The notes: generated from the letters alone by a model not told the origin. Shown: positions 1-13,190, counted from the stretch's first letter. The stretch: DNA of 64,000 bases from Allium sativum (GCA_030737875.1 CM060910.1:247412427-247476426); one strand, 5' to 3'. Program-made: numbers and translations.

Positions 1-2349
1 TAAGTATATTACTTCAAGCTTTCAATAAAGTTATTTATGTATTATATTTTGTTTCGCGGCGATGTGAGACTCTGTGTTGTGTTAGTTCTTCTTCTTCTTC
101 TTCTATTCTAATATTTCTTTCTTTCTTACCTCACCTTCTAATTTCTTTCTATTGACATCTGAGTTTCCAGTACAATTTGGTTTGGATTGGTATTGTTTAA
201 TTAGCTCAAAAGGTACCGGAAATTTTGGTCGTCGCAATAACTCAAATTAATATCATAATTACTTTTGAAACTTGAAATAATATCACTGGTTTTTCTAGTT
301 GGTTCATCACGAACTTGATTTAAAATCAAAGTTTTCAAAAGATTTCTTTTTAAAACAAAGGACTATTAATTGATCGAAATCCACCACCACAACTGTGAGT
401 AGATTCAAATATTCTAACCAAAAAATAATCCAACTATTTTAACTTACAAGAAGCATGAATATTAAAAGTGCAACCCTCAACAGCACATTGAACTGTTATT
501 CTCTCTTTACAATTCTTCAAAAACTTTGGCTTTAATACATTTTTAGGATAATATGCAATCACAGTTTTTCGGAAATCAGAAGTAGACTCAAATTTCTGAC
601 CAATCCCCGCAAAAATTCTAAGTTTGAACCTTTCTTCATCAACTCATTAGTATCACGTTCTTTATTAAAACTATATTCTTTATTATCAACTCAATTACAT
701 TCACTATTCATTGTATCTTCAACACAAAGTGACTTACTGGTAGATCAAGATCTACTGCTGCTGCCAACAGTAAGAGGAGACATCCTTCAACTTAACAAGC
801 ATAACTAAAAACTCTTCTTTCTTGAAATATATTAAGCATAAAATAGCTTGTAAATCACTGTCGGTTTGAAAAAATGTATTCTTGGAATCCCAAATATAAA
901 AGATATCAAAGCATAAGGAGGTAAGATGATCCCAAACTTCACTTATCTTATTTCACAAATAAAAAATGGCAAAATCCAGAGAAAGCCTAATCCCAAAGTT
1001 GTTTTTCCTAAAATCGATGAAAGCCAGAACACTTAGAACCTCAATTGGAAAACTATTATAAAAAAATGACAAAAAGATAAAATTATTTATTATTATAGCA
1101 AAATCACATTAATAGCAACAAAAAAAGTTTATCACATTTACCTCTAACCATCTCCAGTATTCATCGTTGTACAGAAGCCAAAAACAATAATCCGTATGAG
1201 TCAATCAAAAATAGCACGAGAAATGTAAACTAATTTATAATCTGAAAAGTAATGATAATAGAATTGAAAATCTGATGTTAAAATTAATAATCTAATGTTA
1301 TCTGAAATCAATAATCAAAAACTTTGAATCATTATTCGAATTACCTGAAATCAATAATCTAACATTAAAATAACGATGTAGTCTCCAAACTTTTTTTTTC
1401 TTTTTTTCAGATTTCAATAATCGAAAATTGAAGTTAGCCGAAAGATTCAGAGATGCAGTCTTGAAAAACAGCGATGGCAGAATTATTTTGTCGATGTCGG
1501 TATGCGTTCGCGAAAGGGAAGGATAGAAAAAAAAGACGCAGTATTAATAGGGTGGCCTGTAAACTTATTTTTTGAAACCATTGTCCTAGAAAAAAATGCG
1601 TGTGAAATGTGGTCACCAAAACCAAATTTCCAGTTTATGATGCGTATAACAAGGATGATGCCTAAATTGGACTATATACAGTGTATGTAAACATATTTAT
1701 ATACTAATGTAATAAGTAAGTCTCATTTAGATGGATTAGTCGAAAAACTAAAGCATAATATCTAGATCGGACCAGGTGGAAGTTTGGAAGGTTTTTTTTA
1801 CCTTAGAGGTTGAAAGTACCTTTTCTAATTTTATTTTCATTTATTTGTGTTTGCTTATGTATTTGTACGTTGTTCTTTATGATGTTACAGATTAGATGAT
1901 GCCTTCAATATACTTAGAATATACGTTAAAGGATGATGAGGTTCTGCAGCGCCTCCCATGCTACTACGCATGCAACTTTACTGTTACATTCAATACATGA
2001 TGCCCCTTCGGCTACCTAGAAGTCAACCCATATGGGAAAAGTATACACACGTTAATGAGGAGATGAAAGCCTTGAATCTTAATGACATAAATACAATCAC
2101 TTAATAATTAACTAAGAAATGTGGATTTCATGTCATCTAGTGCATTTATGACGAACGATAATAGAGTATGAGAACACAATATTCGAGTAAGGAAGATATG
2201 ATAGTGTTTTGAGTAGAGATTTTGTGTGTCTATGTATATGTATATGTATATATATTATTATTATTATTATTAGAGGGAAAATTATCAGAGCTTTTTTTAA
2301 TTTAAAAAAAAAGATAAATATGTCTATTATTCTGTTTATAAAAAGACCA
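1..2349. other. Left flank without recognisable gene
   Basis: AT-rich sequence with short chance reading frames only. It holds CTT/pyrimidine runs near 90-130, a T-rich run near 1388-1408, alternating TATG/TATA sequence near 2230-2255 and an ATT microsatellite near 2253-2272. I recognise no protein domain on either strand. This is the DNA into which Copia element B inserted; the last five bases before B are GACCA (2345-2349). Confidence 0.6.
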
Positions 2350-2390
2350 TGTTAAGTATATTTATGTAAATATTTGCGTCATAGAATAAG
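2350..2390 (+). repeat. Copia B 5' LTR, first 41 bp
   Basis: Starts TGTTAAGTATAT and matches the first 41 bp of the 3' LTR at 42398. It is interrupted after ATAAG (2386-2390), the target copy of Gypsy element A, and resumes at 24569. Confidence 0.92.
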
Positions 2391-4251
2391 TGTAACACCC
2401 CGTATTTTCTGTAAACGTTAATGTAACAAATCAAAGTATACTTAATTTTTAGGTGAAGAATTAAGGGAAACAGGTTAAGCCATTGCGTTCGTCTCGGAAT
2501 TCTGCTTGAGATAGAGTCCGAGTTTGCATGAATCGGACTACGTATGAAGAAGTTATGGCCTTCGTAAGTTTCAGCTCAAATTTAAAAACAGCTAGAAACT
2601 GAATTCAAAATTCAAAACACAACCCAGAAGCGGGCTAGGCGGGAAATTTCCCACCCAAGACCCAGGTCGACCCCCTCCCCCATATAGGTTGACCTTGGGG
2701 TTGACCTGGGGGTCGACCTGCCCTGTTTTTCCAGATCCGAGGCAGAATTCATTTTTATGTATCCGGGCTGATTTCTGGACCAAATTCATGAGTTCTACGC
2801 TAGATAAACGCCCCCAAACTTCACTTTCTCGACACAACTTCATTACGCCTATACTCTGCCTCAATCCTAATTAAATAAATCTTATTCTCTATTAAAACAA
2901 GTTGTAGTTCTTCTTCAAATTGGAGATTCAAATCAAGATAAAGCTTCAAGTTGGACCATAGGCATTCCGCTTCAAGCAACGTCACTCGAATCATAGCAAA
3001 TCGCCTTTTCTAAACCGATCACTGTAAGTTCGGTTATTCCTTAGATTTGAACATGTAATTGGAATTGTGAATGTAATGAATCAAAATATAGAACTATACC
3101 AATTTGCAAGTTAATTATCTTTGATTCGTGCTTATGTCAAATCTAACGTTATATATGCCTTTGGATCTGATTCTCGATTGTGGCCTAGAACTTATTCTGG
3201 CTAATTGCCAATGACTATGATTATGGGACTTTTGCCTAAGACCATGACTATGAAACTGTTGCCCATGAATCTATCGCCTATGACTATGATCCATGACAAA
3301 GAGACTATTACATATGACTATGACTATGATTCATAATTTTGAGACTATTGCATATGATTCATGACTATGGGACTATTACCAAGATTTATGACTATGAGAC
3401 TATTGCCTATGACATTGATTAAGAAACTATTGTGATTAGTCGCCCATGACTATTGTGGTTGATTACCTATAACTATTGTAGTCAGTGACTTATGCCTATT
3501 CCCATTAACCTATTAGGTTGTACTTCGAACTGGCATTATGTTGGACCAAATCACCTATGCCTATTCCTTCAATTATGTTGGATCCCATATTTTTTAGGGT
3601 GTAACTTGTCTAGTTTATTCCTATTCACTGTTATGTACATCAAACCCATTGGAACCATTATTTTTGTATTAGGTTCATTCTTGCATGGCTATTCTTTTTT
3701 GTCAATTCTCGTGCTTATCCCCTTTTCCTTGCTTTGATACTATTAGTATCATCTCATGACTACTTAGAAACTTGTGAAATCATGTTATACGTACGATTAC
3801 GGCACGGGAATTTGGGCGTAGCTTAGTTAAGTTAGTTTGGCATAATAAAAATGTTGGCATAGTCTAAATTGGCTATAATAGTGAATGATTTACATGCATA
3901 TTAGACTTGAGGATAAGTTGATAAATTTAATTGGCCGCAAAGGGTGTAATTGGCGTGTAAACCAAGTTTTGAACATAAATGGTAAACTAGAATATTAAAT
4001 CTAGTTTTGACATGAACCGTAATTTGGAATATTAATCTAGATTGGGCATGAATTGTAAAAGGGGAATATTAAATCTAAAATTGGTATAAACTGCAAGTTG
4101 GGCTGATTAATAGGTAAATCAAGTTTTGGGAATAGAATATAAATATGTTAATTTTCATGACAAATAAATATGATCTAGGCTAAATTGATTTACGGAAAAT
4201 GTACATAAATAGTAAATATGTAAATTTAGTAAAAGACGAATATGCCTAACC

Positions 4252-4455
4252 CGAGGTTAGACTGAGTTGTGGTGTAAAACTGCCCGGAACTGACCGGCAC
4301 ATCCAGTGTTCACAACAATACCTGTCTAATGTGGGTGGTTAGTACATCAAGCCCAGAAGGACCCGAGGTTAGACTGAGTTGTGGTGTAAACCTGCCCGGA
4401 ACCGACCGGCACATCCAGTGACCACTGCAATATCTATCTAATGTGAGTGGTTGGT
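4252..4455 (+). repeat. Tandem hairpin pair, element A 5' LTR
   Basis: Two related segments of about 90 bp (4252-4342 and 4364-4455), each starting CCCGAGGTTAGACTG. Outer stem TTAGAC with GTCTAA, middle stem around GTTGTG with CACAAC, conserved top GCCCGGAACCGACCGGC-like. Equivalent pair in the 3' LTR at 10576-10780. Confidence 0.75.
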
Positions 4456-4494
4456 GCTTTAATTAATTAATTAAGGCTCATGAATAAATCAAGC

Positions 4495-5345
4495 TAGAAA
4501 TGGTGAGTTAAAGTAATTAGGGAAACACTTGACCGTAATAACATGTTAACTAGGCAAGTGGGTGAGGTTAAGTAAAATTAGAACACTTAACCGTTACAAC
4601 ATGTTAATTAGACAAGTGGGTGAGGTTTAGTAAATTTAGAACACTTAACCGTTGTAACATGTTAATTAAGCAGATGATAGGGTTAAGTTAACTAAGGTAA
4701 TACTTAACCAAAATATATAATGACATGTGGTGGGGTTAAGTAATACAAGAGAAAAACACTTAACCAATTATATAACATGATGTATGGGAAGGGTTAAGTT
4801 AACACGAGAACAACACTTAACAAATATAACATGATTTGAGGTAGGGTCAAGTCAACACCAGAAGGAAACACTTAACCAACATGATGTGACGGGTGGATGG
4901 GTTAAGTCAAATTGAATTGATTAATGACACTTGACCAATATAACTTAATGAGCAAATGGGGTTAAGTTAGATGGGAAATACTTAACCAATATAACCTGAC
5001 GAATGAACAGGGTTTAGTTAATAAATCACACTTAACCAATCCAACATGATAAGCAAGAGAGGTTAAGGTAATAAGAACCACTTAACCAACACGACTTGAC
5101 GAGTAGGAGGTTAAGTACACGTCGGGTAGGTGGGTAATATTATTAAATATAGGCCCAAAAAACTTAACCATTAAATAAACAAGCTTGAATCCGTGGGAAA
5201 GTTAAGTGCACGTCGAGTTGGTGGCTAATATTAGTTAACATAGGCCCACAAAACTTAACTGTTAAGAAAACATGCTAGAATCGGTGGGAGGGTTAAGTGC
5301 ATCTCGTATAAGTGGGTAATATTTGTATATATAGGCCCACAAACT
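4495..5345 (+). repeat. GGTTAAGT/ACTTAACC inverted-repeat array, element A 5' LTR
   Basis: About a dozen units spaced some 60-80 bp apart, each with GGTTAAGT followed after a short gap by ACTTAACC, able to form 8-bp hairpins. Equivalent array at 10835-11690 in the 3' LTR. Confidence 0.85.
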
Positions 5346-6004
5346 TAACCAGTAGGAAATCCTAGTAACGGGGAACCATTTCAGCAGTAATCCACATAGA
5401 TGTGTCATGGTACGCTGAAACTAGGCAGGGTGGGGCACGATTACTGGGCTGATTATAAGCGGTCAAAAATAGCGGCAGGGGGTACGTCAGTGTAGGTTCC
5501 GACGGTTTACGGGCATGCACGTACTCCGAAGTGGAAAAAGCAGGCACTGGGTACCAGTAGTTATACACTGTGCATCTTGAATCATGTCGAGTTGCTATCA
5601 TAAGGCTTGATACGCCTTATGGTGGGGTCAGCACAGAGTATCTACGCGCAAGAGAGGGCCGACTTGCACAGACACATGGAAAATTAATACAAGTAGGTAG
5701 CATAATCCCTAGTTGGACCTAGGTCGCGTAAACCCTGAATCCGAGAAGCGTTCAATAGGTAGCATAAACGCCAGTGGCCCTGGGTAGCGTAAACCCTAGT
5801 TGAATCTAGTAAGCACTCAATAGTAAACCCTAGATTAGATCTAGGTAATAAACGGAATCCCCATAATAGATGTACACCTGAAGGCAACCACAAATACGGG
5901 GATTGGGATCACGTTATCTAGATTACTAGTTTGGACACCAGTTAGGTAGTGCAGATATATAGAAATCAGTATAAACAGGGTAGTTGCGAAGCAGAGAAGG
6001 AGTA

Positions 6005-6108
6005 GAAGCACATTCAGTTTATCAGTGCATTCAATTTATCAGTGCATTCAGTTTATCAGCACATTCAGTTTATCAGTACATTCAGTTTATTAGCACATTC
6101 AATTTATC
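6005..6108 (+). repeat. CATTCAGTTTATCAG tandem array, element A LTR
   Basis: Six units of about 17-18 bp, CATTCAGTTTATCAGTG and variants, upstream of the acceptor candidate. Counterpart at 12346-12447. Confidence 0.85.
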
Positions 6109-6625
6109 TTGCCATATCCCATGCTTATCCCATATTATCTTGTTACTATGGTTTAGTCTTATATTTAGTTTATTATGTCATGACCCTTTTCCTCGTTTAA
6201 ATACTAAGAATCACTGGAATTACCAGACTTTATGTCTGACCTAGTTTGCTTTCGCGTCTTTTCTTCCATTCCCCCCAGGTAGTCAGGGAGGTAATAGCTC
6301 AGGTTTGTTTGGACCGTTACTCTTTCCAAGCTTAAAGACTCTTTGACATGTTGCCTTGGACTCTCTCTTCTACTGCTATGGCTGGCTCATGCTTTATTTG
6401 GGGAAATCATTTTATGCTTCTTTATTTATGTAAGCAAGATAGGATACTTTGGTATTGTAAAACAATCTTTGTACAAGCTGTTTATCAACGAAATAAAGTT
6501 TTATTTATTTTCCGCTGCTTTAATTATCTGTCTTGTAATTTATCTACATCTTTAACCTATAATGCTCCACCGAAATTAAGGCATTCCCTTTGTGAGTGAC
6601 CTTAACGGAGGTGGGGTGTTTCACT

Positions 6626-6637
6626 TGGTATCAGAGC
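6626..6637 (+). other. Element A primer binding site (tRNA-iMet)
   Basis: TGGTATCAGAGC two bases after the LTR end, complementary to initiator methionine tRNA. Confidence 0.93.
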
Positions 6638-7150
6638 TGAAGGTTACCGGATCAGATAAAAAGATTTGAAAAGTTATTTTCAAACGATTTTAAATGAAGC
6701 ATTTTCAAAAGAAAAGTTTTGTTCTAAAGGCATATTCCCCAAAGCCATATGCACTATCTTTTGATCCTCTACTTGAATCCTTGTTTCCTTCTTTCTTGAG
6801 TCTCCGGGGCTCCTGGCCTTCTGGGAGGTAACCACATCACAACATGGTTTCGTAGACTCGACAAGACTACGACACTTGTCAAAGGGCAAACAAGTGCCCA
6901 ACTTCCATCTGTAGCCGTAGCAGTTTCACCTACGGCTAATTTTCTTTTGAGCTTTGTAGGATTCTCCATGCGATGGAAGTAGCTTTAGAGAGACATGTCA
7001 ACAAGTTACACAAGGATGGCAAAGTTGGGAATGAGGGGAGGAAAAAAATTGTAAAACCTAAGACAAGAGGAAGTATCTTTTCTAGGGTATAACGTGTCAT
7101 ATAATTGAGGATAAGGGCAAGAACAAGGGACATGATTTTTTGGAAGGCGA
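6638..7150 (+). other. Element A untranslated leader
   Basis: Homologous to the leaders of C (15830-16015) and D (32264-32460), including a GGTTACC start and a TATTCCCCAAAGCCAT block. The gag reading frame that should follow is absent; the remainder is decayed and I read no gag or zinc-knuckle motif. Confidence 0.7.
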
Positions 7151-7681
7151 GTGCATGCTCTCACCGCCAGCATACTTGAGAGAGAGGCAGTAAGATTTCG
7201 GTTGAAAGAGTTTTTCCTTTTTGATTATCCTGTTAGTACTCCGTCCGATTTTAGCGCTTCACATCCATATATATCTGCTTCCATAGTTGAGTCTCTGCAC
7301 CCTAGTTATTGTGTAGTAGAGGATCCCATTATAGTCTCAAATCCAATTGCTGGTTCGGCCCATTTATCTTTGACTTATGAGGATCGGAGACTAGCTATAT
7401 TTATGCTTATGTTTTTGGGCTATGGGTTGATTCAAGGTATTGATTGGTTAGCTAGTAATTGTGAAGCAAGGGTAGTTAGACTTTTGACTTGCCTTGAGAA
7501 TACCCTTGAGATTTTGTACGATCCTAAGGGATCAGTTTGTCTTAGCTACCTAGAATCACTTTACTTATCTATCGACGATTTTCGATCCATTGGAGTAGTC
7601 CATGAATACGCAAGATGTTTTGATTTGGGTAGGGGTTTCCCCCCTAAAACTCGAGACAGGCTTCCGCATGTATCTAGATGA
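7151..7681 (+). pseudogene. Element A protease remnant
   Basis: 176 open codons aligning by eye with the protease and pre-RT linker of element C. Shared blocks are VVEDPIIVSNPIAGS, GYGLIQGIDWL and SYLESL. The catalytic DSGA of C (residues 380-383) reads DFSA here (codons from 7247), so the active-site glycine-serine context is lost. The similarity ends just before the RT, which is missing. The frame is open by survival rather than function. Confidence 0.78.
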
Positions 7682-8130
7682 CACTGCAAAGCCAGTTATG
7701 CGATCAACGATAATTCTGGAGCAAGATTGGCGAGGATAGCCAGAGTCAGTAAAGTGCTCAACGGTTTGGTTGTTTCGTTAGTATCATCTCACATAGGTTG
7801 TCCAAATTCGGAGGAGGTATCCCATGGGTGCCTGTCTGATATTGGTTTAGGCCTTTGGGGTTTGTACTTGAGGGATGTCGAGTTCGACTAAGATGGTTTG
7901 CGTGAGAAATAAATGGTTGGGGCTGGCACCCTAAGTAAGACTGACCTTAAGAGAGGTAAAAACTACTGGCAACCTTTAGCTTTAGACCCTCAGAATCGTG
8001 ACATGATGGATAAGATAAGTAGAAGAGAGACTCTAATCATATACACTTGGTATCGTGAAGTCAAATTAGTTAAGGTACAGCGGAGTGAAACTCACGAAGA
8101 TGCGACTTCGAAGATGGAAGATTAGATACG
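7682..8130 (+). pseudogene. Element A decayed pol tail with chromodomain end
   Basis: Short islands follow the deletion. The clearest is near 8050-8130, where REVKLVKVQR and a following ASYPL-like block match the end of the chromodomain of element C ([11 protein letters not shown] and SLYPF). The stop codon TAG at 8123-8125 falls inside this block. RT, RNase H and integrase, about 3 kb in C, are absent. Confidence 0.6.
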
Positions 8131-8712
8131 CGCATCATACCCTCTTTCTTGAGGGTATATCCCTGATCTCTTTTGCTAGGAATTTTAGGCATTCTTATTT
8201 CCATCTTTTTAAGTATATCCTCTAGGTCCTATCTTCGTGATCCTTAGGTAGAAACCAATGGATATAAATATGTATTTGAAACATGTTATGATTGATGGTT
8301 GCAAGTGGTTGCTAGTGGTTGCTCATGGATGCATATACACACATTAGGCACTAGATCGGCTCAGTCACTTTCATATTTCATTTGCATATATGTATTTGTT
8401 TATGGATTGAACTTGATGTGTTGCATTTGAGTGTATGGTTGTGCACTCATATAGAAATGATATGTATCGTTAGGATTTCATACATAATGGACTCATGGCA
8501 CTGACATAACTCGCATTAAGGAGGTCAACTGAATCAGTAGACCGCCTGATTTTACATTAGATAAGGACATGTACACACATGAATAGAATCATAAAAGCAT
8601 TAGAAATCCTTTTAGGGACAATGGATGCCTGTGATTGAATGGTTGAGCAGGTGGATGCTGGATGTTAGGATACATTTTTCTTAACTTGAATATTTCGGGG
8701 ACAAAATCCTTT
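8131..8712 (+). other. Element A 3' untranslated region
   Basis: Non-coding sequence homologous to 20444-20953 of C and 33555-34183 of D. Shared blocks are the GAAACATGTTATG stretch, TTAGGCACTAGATCGGCTC near 8343, the hairpin at 8523-8543 and ATTTCGGGGACAAAATCC before the polypurine tract. Its survival in elements that lost pol suggests a role in cis. Confidence 0.7.
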
Positions 8713-8725
8713 AAGGAAGGGAGAA
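8713..8725 (+). other. Element A polypurine tract
   Basis: AAGGAAGGGAGAA directly before the 3' LTR, the plus-strand primer. Confidence 0.88.
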
Positions 8726-11700
8726 TATAACACCCCGTATTTTCTGTAAACGTTAATGTAACAAATCAAATTATACTTAATTTTTAATAGAAGAATTAAG
8801 GGAAACGGGTTATTCCATTGCGCTCGTCTCGGAATTCTTCTTGAGATAGAGTCTGAGTTTGCGTGAATCGGACTTCGTATGAAGAAGCTATGGCCTTCGG
8901 AAGTTTCAGCTCAAATTTAAAAACAGCTCGAAACTGAATTCGAAATTCAAAACAGAACCCAGAAGCGGGTTGGGCGGGAAATTTCCCGCCCAGGACCCAG
9001 GTCGACAAGGGGGTCGACCTCCCCCATATAGGTCGACCTGGGGGTCGACCTGCCCTGTTTTTCCAGATCCGAGGAAGAATTCATTTTATGTATCCAGGCT
9101 GATTTCTGGACCAAATTCATGAGTTCGATGCTATATAAACGCCCCCAAACTTCACTTTCTCCACACAACTTCATTATGCCTATACTCTGCCTCAATACTA
9201 ATTAAAATAAATCTTATTCTCCATTAAAAGAAGTTATAGTTCTTCTTTAAATTGGAGATTCAAATTAAGAAAAAGCTTTAAGTTGGACCATATGCATTCC
9301 GCTTCAAGCAACGTCACTCGAATCATAGAAAATCGCCTTTTCTAAACCAATCACTGTAAGTTCGGTTATTCCTTGGATTTGAACGTGTAATTGGAATTGT
9401 GAATGTAATGAATCAAAATATAGAACTATACCAATTTGTAAGTTAATTATCTTTGATTCGTGCTTATGTCAAATCTAACGTTATCTATGCCTTTGGATCT
9501 GATTCTCGATTGTGGCCTAGAACTTATTGTGGCTAATTGCCAATGACTATGATTATGGGACTTTTGCCTAAGACTATGACTATGAAACTGTTGCCCATGA
9601 AACTATCGCCTATGACCATGATCCATGACAAAGAGACTACTACATATGACTATGATTCATAATTTTGAGACTATTGCATATGATTCATGACCATGAGACT
9701 ATTACCAAGATTTATGACTATGAGACTATTGCCTATGACATTGATTAAGAAACTATTGTGATTAGTCGTCCATGACTATTGTGGTTGATTACCTATAACT
9801 ATTGTAGTTAGTGACTTATGCCTATTCCCATTAACCTATTAGGTTGTACTTCGAACTGGCATTATGTTGGACCAAATCACCTATGCCTATTCCTTCAATT
9901 ATGTTGGATCCCATTTTTTTGGGGTATAACTTGCCTAGTTTATTCCTATTCACTGTTATGTACATCAAACCCATTGGAACCATTATTTTTGTATTTGGTT
10001 CATTCTTGCATGGTTATTCTTTTATGTTAATTCTCGTGCTTATCCCTTATTCCATGCTTTGATACTATTAGTATCATCTCATGAGTACTTAGAAACTTGT
10101 GAAATCATGTTATACGTACGATTACGGCACGTGAATTTGGGCGTAGCTTAATTAAGTTAGTTTGGCATAATAAATATGTTGGCATAGTCAAAATTGGCTA
10201 TAATAGTGAATGGTTTTGATGCATATTAGACATGAGCATAAGTTGATAAATTTAATTGGCCGCAAAGGGTGTAATTGGCGTGTAAACCAAGTTTTGGACA
10301 TAAAAGGTAAACTAGAATATTAAATCTAGTTTTGACATGAACCGTAAACTGGAATATTAATCTAGATTGGGCATGAATTGTAAAAGGGGAATATTAAATC
10401 TAAAATTGGTATAAACTGCAAGTTGGGTTGATTAATAGGTAAATCAAGTTTTGGGCATAGAATATAAATATGCTAATTTGCATGACAAATAAATATGATA
10501 TAGGCTAAATTGATTTACGGAAAATTTACATAAATAGTAAATATGTAAATTTAGTAAAAGACGAATATGCCTAACCCGAGGTTTGACTAAGTTGTGGTGT
10601 AAAACTGCCCGGAACCGACCGGCACATCCAATGACCACAACAATACCTGTCCAATGTGGGTGGTTAGTGCATCAAGCCCAGAAAGACCCGAGGTTAGACT
10701 GAGTTGTGGTGTAAACCTGCCCGAAACCGACCGGCACATCCAGTAACCACAACAATATCTGTCTAATGTGAGTGTTTGGCGCTTTAATTAATTAATTAAT
10801 TAAGGCTCGTGAATAAATCAAGCTAGAAATGGTGAGGTTAAGTAATTAGGGAAACACTTAACTGTAATAACACGTTAACTAGGCAAGTGGGTAAGGTTAA
10901 GTAAAATTAGAACACGTAACCGTTACAACATGTTAATTAGACAAGTGGGTGAGGTTAAGTAAATTTAGAACACTTAACCATTGTAACATGTTAATTAAGC
11001 AGATGATAGGGTTAAGTTAACTAAGGTAACACTTAACCAAAATATATAATGACATGTGATGGGGTTAAGTAATACAAGAGGAAAACACTTAACCAATTAT
11101 ATAAGATGATGTATGGGAAGGGTTAAGTTAACATGCAATCAACATTTAACCAATATAACATGATTTTAGGTAGGGTCAAGTCAACACCAGAAGGAAACAC
11201 TTAACCAACATGACGTGACGGATGGATGGGTTAAGTCAAGTTGAATTGATTAATGACACTTGACCAATATGACTTGATAAGCGAATGGGGTTAAGTTAAA
11301 TGGGAAATACTTAACCAATATAACCTGATGAATGAACAGGGTTAAGTTAATAAATCACACTTAACCAATCCAACATGATAAGCAAGAGAGGTTAAGTTAA
11401 TAAGAACTACTTAACTAGCACGACTTGACGAGTGGGAGGTTAAGTACACGTCGGGTAGGCAGGTAATATTTGTAAATATAGGCCCACAAAACTTAACCAT
11501 TAAATAAACATGCTTGAATTCGTGGGAAGGTTAAGTGCACGTCGGGTTGGTGGGTAATATTAGTAAATATAGGCCCAAAAAACTTAACAGTTAAGAAAAC
11601 ATGCTAGAATCCGTGGGAGGGTTAAGTACATCTCGTATAGGTGGGTAATATTTGTATATATAGGCCCACAAACTTTACCAGTAGGAAACCCTAGTAATGG

Positions 11701-12580
11701 GGACCCATTTCAGCAGTAACCCACATAGATGTATGATGGTACCCTGAGACTAGGCAGGGTGGGGCACGATTACTGGGCTGATTATAAGCGGTCAAAAATA
11801 GCGGAAAGGGGTACGTCAGTGTAGGTTCCGACAGTTTACGGGCGTGCACGTACTCCAGAGTGGAAAAAGCAGGCAATGGGTACCTGTAGTTATACACTAT
11901 GCATCGTGAATCGTGTCGGGTTGCTATCATAAGGCTTGATACACCTTATGGTGGGGCCACCACAGAGTATCTACATGCAAGAGAGGGCCGACTGACACAG
12001 ACACATGGAAAATTAATACAAGTAGGTAGCATAATCCCTAGTTGGACCTAGGTCGCATAAACCCTGAATCCGAGAAGCGTTCAATAGGTAGCATAAACCC
12101 CAGTGGCCCTGGGTAGCGTAAATCCTGGTTGAATCTAGTAAGCACTCGATAGTAAACCCTAGATTAGATCTAGGTAATAAACGGAATCCCCATAATAGAT
12201 GTACACCTGAAGGCAACCGCAAATACGGGGATTGGGATCACGTTATCATATGATCATAGATTACTAGTTTGGACACTAGTTAGGCAGTGCAGAGATATAG
12301 AAATCAGTATAAACAGGGTAGTTGCGAAGCAGAGAAGGAGTAGAAGTGAATTCAGTTTATCAGTGCATTCAGTTTTCAATGCATTCAGTTTATCAGTGCA
12401 TTCAGTTTATCAGTACATTCAGTTTATCAACATTCAGTTTATCTTGCCATTTCCCATGGTTATCCCATATTATCTTATAACTATGGTTTAGTCTTATATT
12501 TAGTTTATTCATGTCATGACCCTTTTCCTCATTTAAATACTAAGAATCACTAGACTTACCAGACTTTATGTCTGGCTTAG
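8726..12580 (+). repeat. Element A 3' LTR, first 3855 bp
   Basis: Starts TATAACACC (the terminal TG is mutated to TA) and parallels the 5' LTR. It has an intact TATA box TATATAAA at 9132-9139, donor candidate GTAAGT at 9356, the tandem hairpin pair at 10576-10780, the inverted-repeat array at 10835-11690, a TTGATAC hairpin at 11928-11950 and the CAGAC/GTCTG hairpin at 12560-12574. It ends at CTTAG (12576-12580), where element C inserted. Confidence 0.92.
9132..9139 (+). promoter_or_regulatory. Element A 3' LTR TATA box
   Basis: TATATAAA followed by CGCCCCCAAACTTC. The equivalent in the 5' LTR (near 2811) reads TAGATAAA and is damaged, so transcription of A from its own 5' LTR is probably impaired. 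Confidence 0.65.
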
Positions 12581-12813
12581 TGTAACAACCCGTATTTTCA
12601 ATAACCTGTAATAACATAAATCGAGGCAGAATTTAATTCTAAAATGGGAATCAAGGGAAACGGGCTATGCCATTGCGTTCGTCTCGGAAAAATACGCGAA
12701 ATAGAGTCCGAGTTTTCGAAAATCGGAGTCCGTATGACCAAGATATGGCCTCGCGAAGTTTCACGAAAATTCCCAAATTAAAGTATACTTAATTAAGTGA
12801 AATGGGTTGTGTA

Positions 12814-12867
12814 GATATATATATATATATATATATATATATTGATATATATATATATATATATATA
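12814..12867. repeat. TA microsatellites in element C LTR
   Basis: Two TA tracts separated by TG, 14 and 11 repeats here, 12 and 12 in the 3' LTR (from 21201). They are the only difference seen between the two LTRs. Confidence 0.9.
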
Positions 12868-13180
12868 ATTGAAAATTTAATAAATAAATATGCAAAAATG
12901 CTCAAAACAGCGAATTGGGAGAGGGGAATAACCGAACCGGCCGATTTTTGAAGTCGACCCGAGCCCGCTGGGTCGACTAGGGGTTAATCCAGGGTGTTTG
13001 GCTGTCAACCCGTGGGCCGATTCGCTCAAGTGCAGATTTTGCATTTGAATGGTTCTCATGGTCCATCTTTAATCTAAAGGCCCTAGATGGTTCCTACACT
13101 TGACTTCTTCCCCAAGACATGCTTTGATGGCTTGGATTGAATCTAGGGTTAATCCTATGGCCTAAAACACTTGCCTAATC

Positions 13181-13190
13181 TATAAATAAG
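13181..13190 (+). promoter_or_regulatory. Element C LTR TATA box
   Basis: TATAAATAAG followed by ACCCTAACC. It lies 600 bp into the LTR, before the donor candidate. The same site in the 3' LTR is at 21565. It is the likely core promoter for the genomic RNA, with transcription starting about 30 bp downstream. Confidence 0.75.

Larger units (their letters stand above)
3024..6278 (+). other. Proposed LTR intron, element A
   Basis: GTAAGT at 3024, about 210 bp after the TATA position; a CTGAC branch-point-like motif at 6236-6240; a long pyrimidine run ending CCCCAG at 6278. The branch A lies 39 nt before the acceptor G. The same order and spacing occurs in C, D and E. Splicing would remove 3255 nt. 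Inference from sequence only. Confidence 0.45.
2391..6623 (+). repeat. Element A 5' LTR (4233 bp)
   Basis: Runs from TGTAACACCCCG to GGGGTGTTTCA. It holds a U3 block shared with other families (2461-2560), a U3 inverted repeat (2663-2720), a mutated TATA (GATAAA near 2813), a GTAAGT donor candidate (3024), a tandem hairpin pair (4252-4455), a GGTTAAGT/ACTTAACC array (4495-5345), a TTGATAC-loop hairpin (5599-5621), a CATTCAGTTTATCAG tandem array (6005-6108), the CAGAC/GTCTG hairpin (6224-6238), an acceptor candidate (6278) and the terminal hairpin (6565-6618). No long reading frame is credible as coding. Confidence 0.93.

Noticed and set aside
1..2349. Host gene or exon in the left flank
   Set aside because: Only short frames without known motifs, no splice-linked coding pattern.
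2345..2349. Perfect target duplication for Copia B
   Set aside because: GACCA before and GATGA after agree at only 3 of 5 bases; the LTR ends define the element, not the duplication.
4252..4455. tRNA or rRNA gene for the GC-rich paired segments
   Set aside because: No anticodon arm, T-loop GTTCRA or rRNA-like sequence; the fold is a tandem hairpin.
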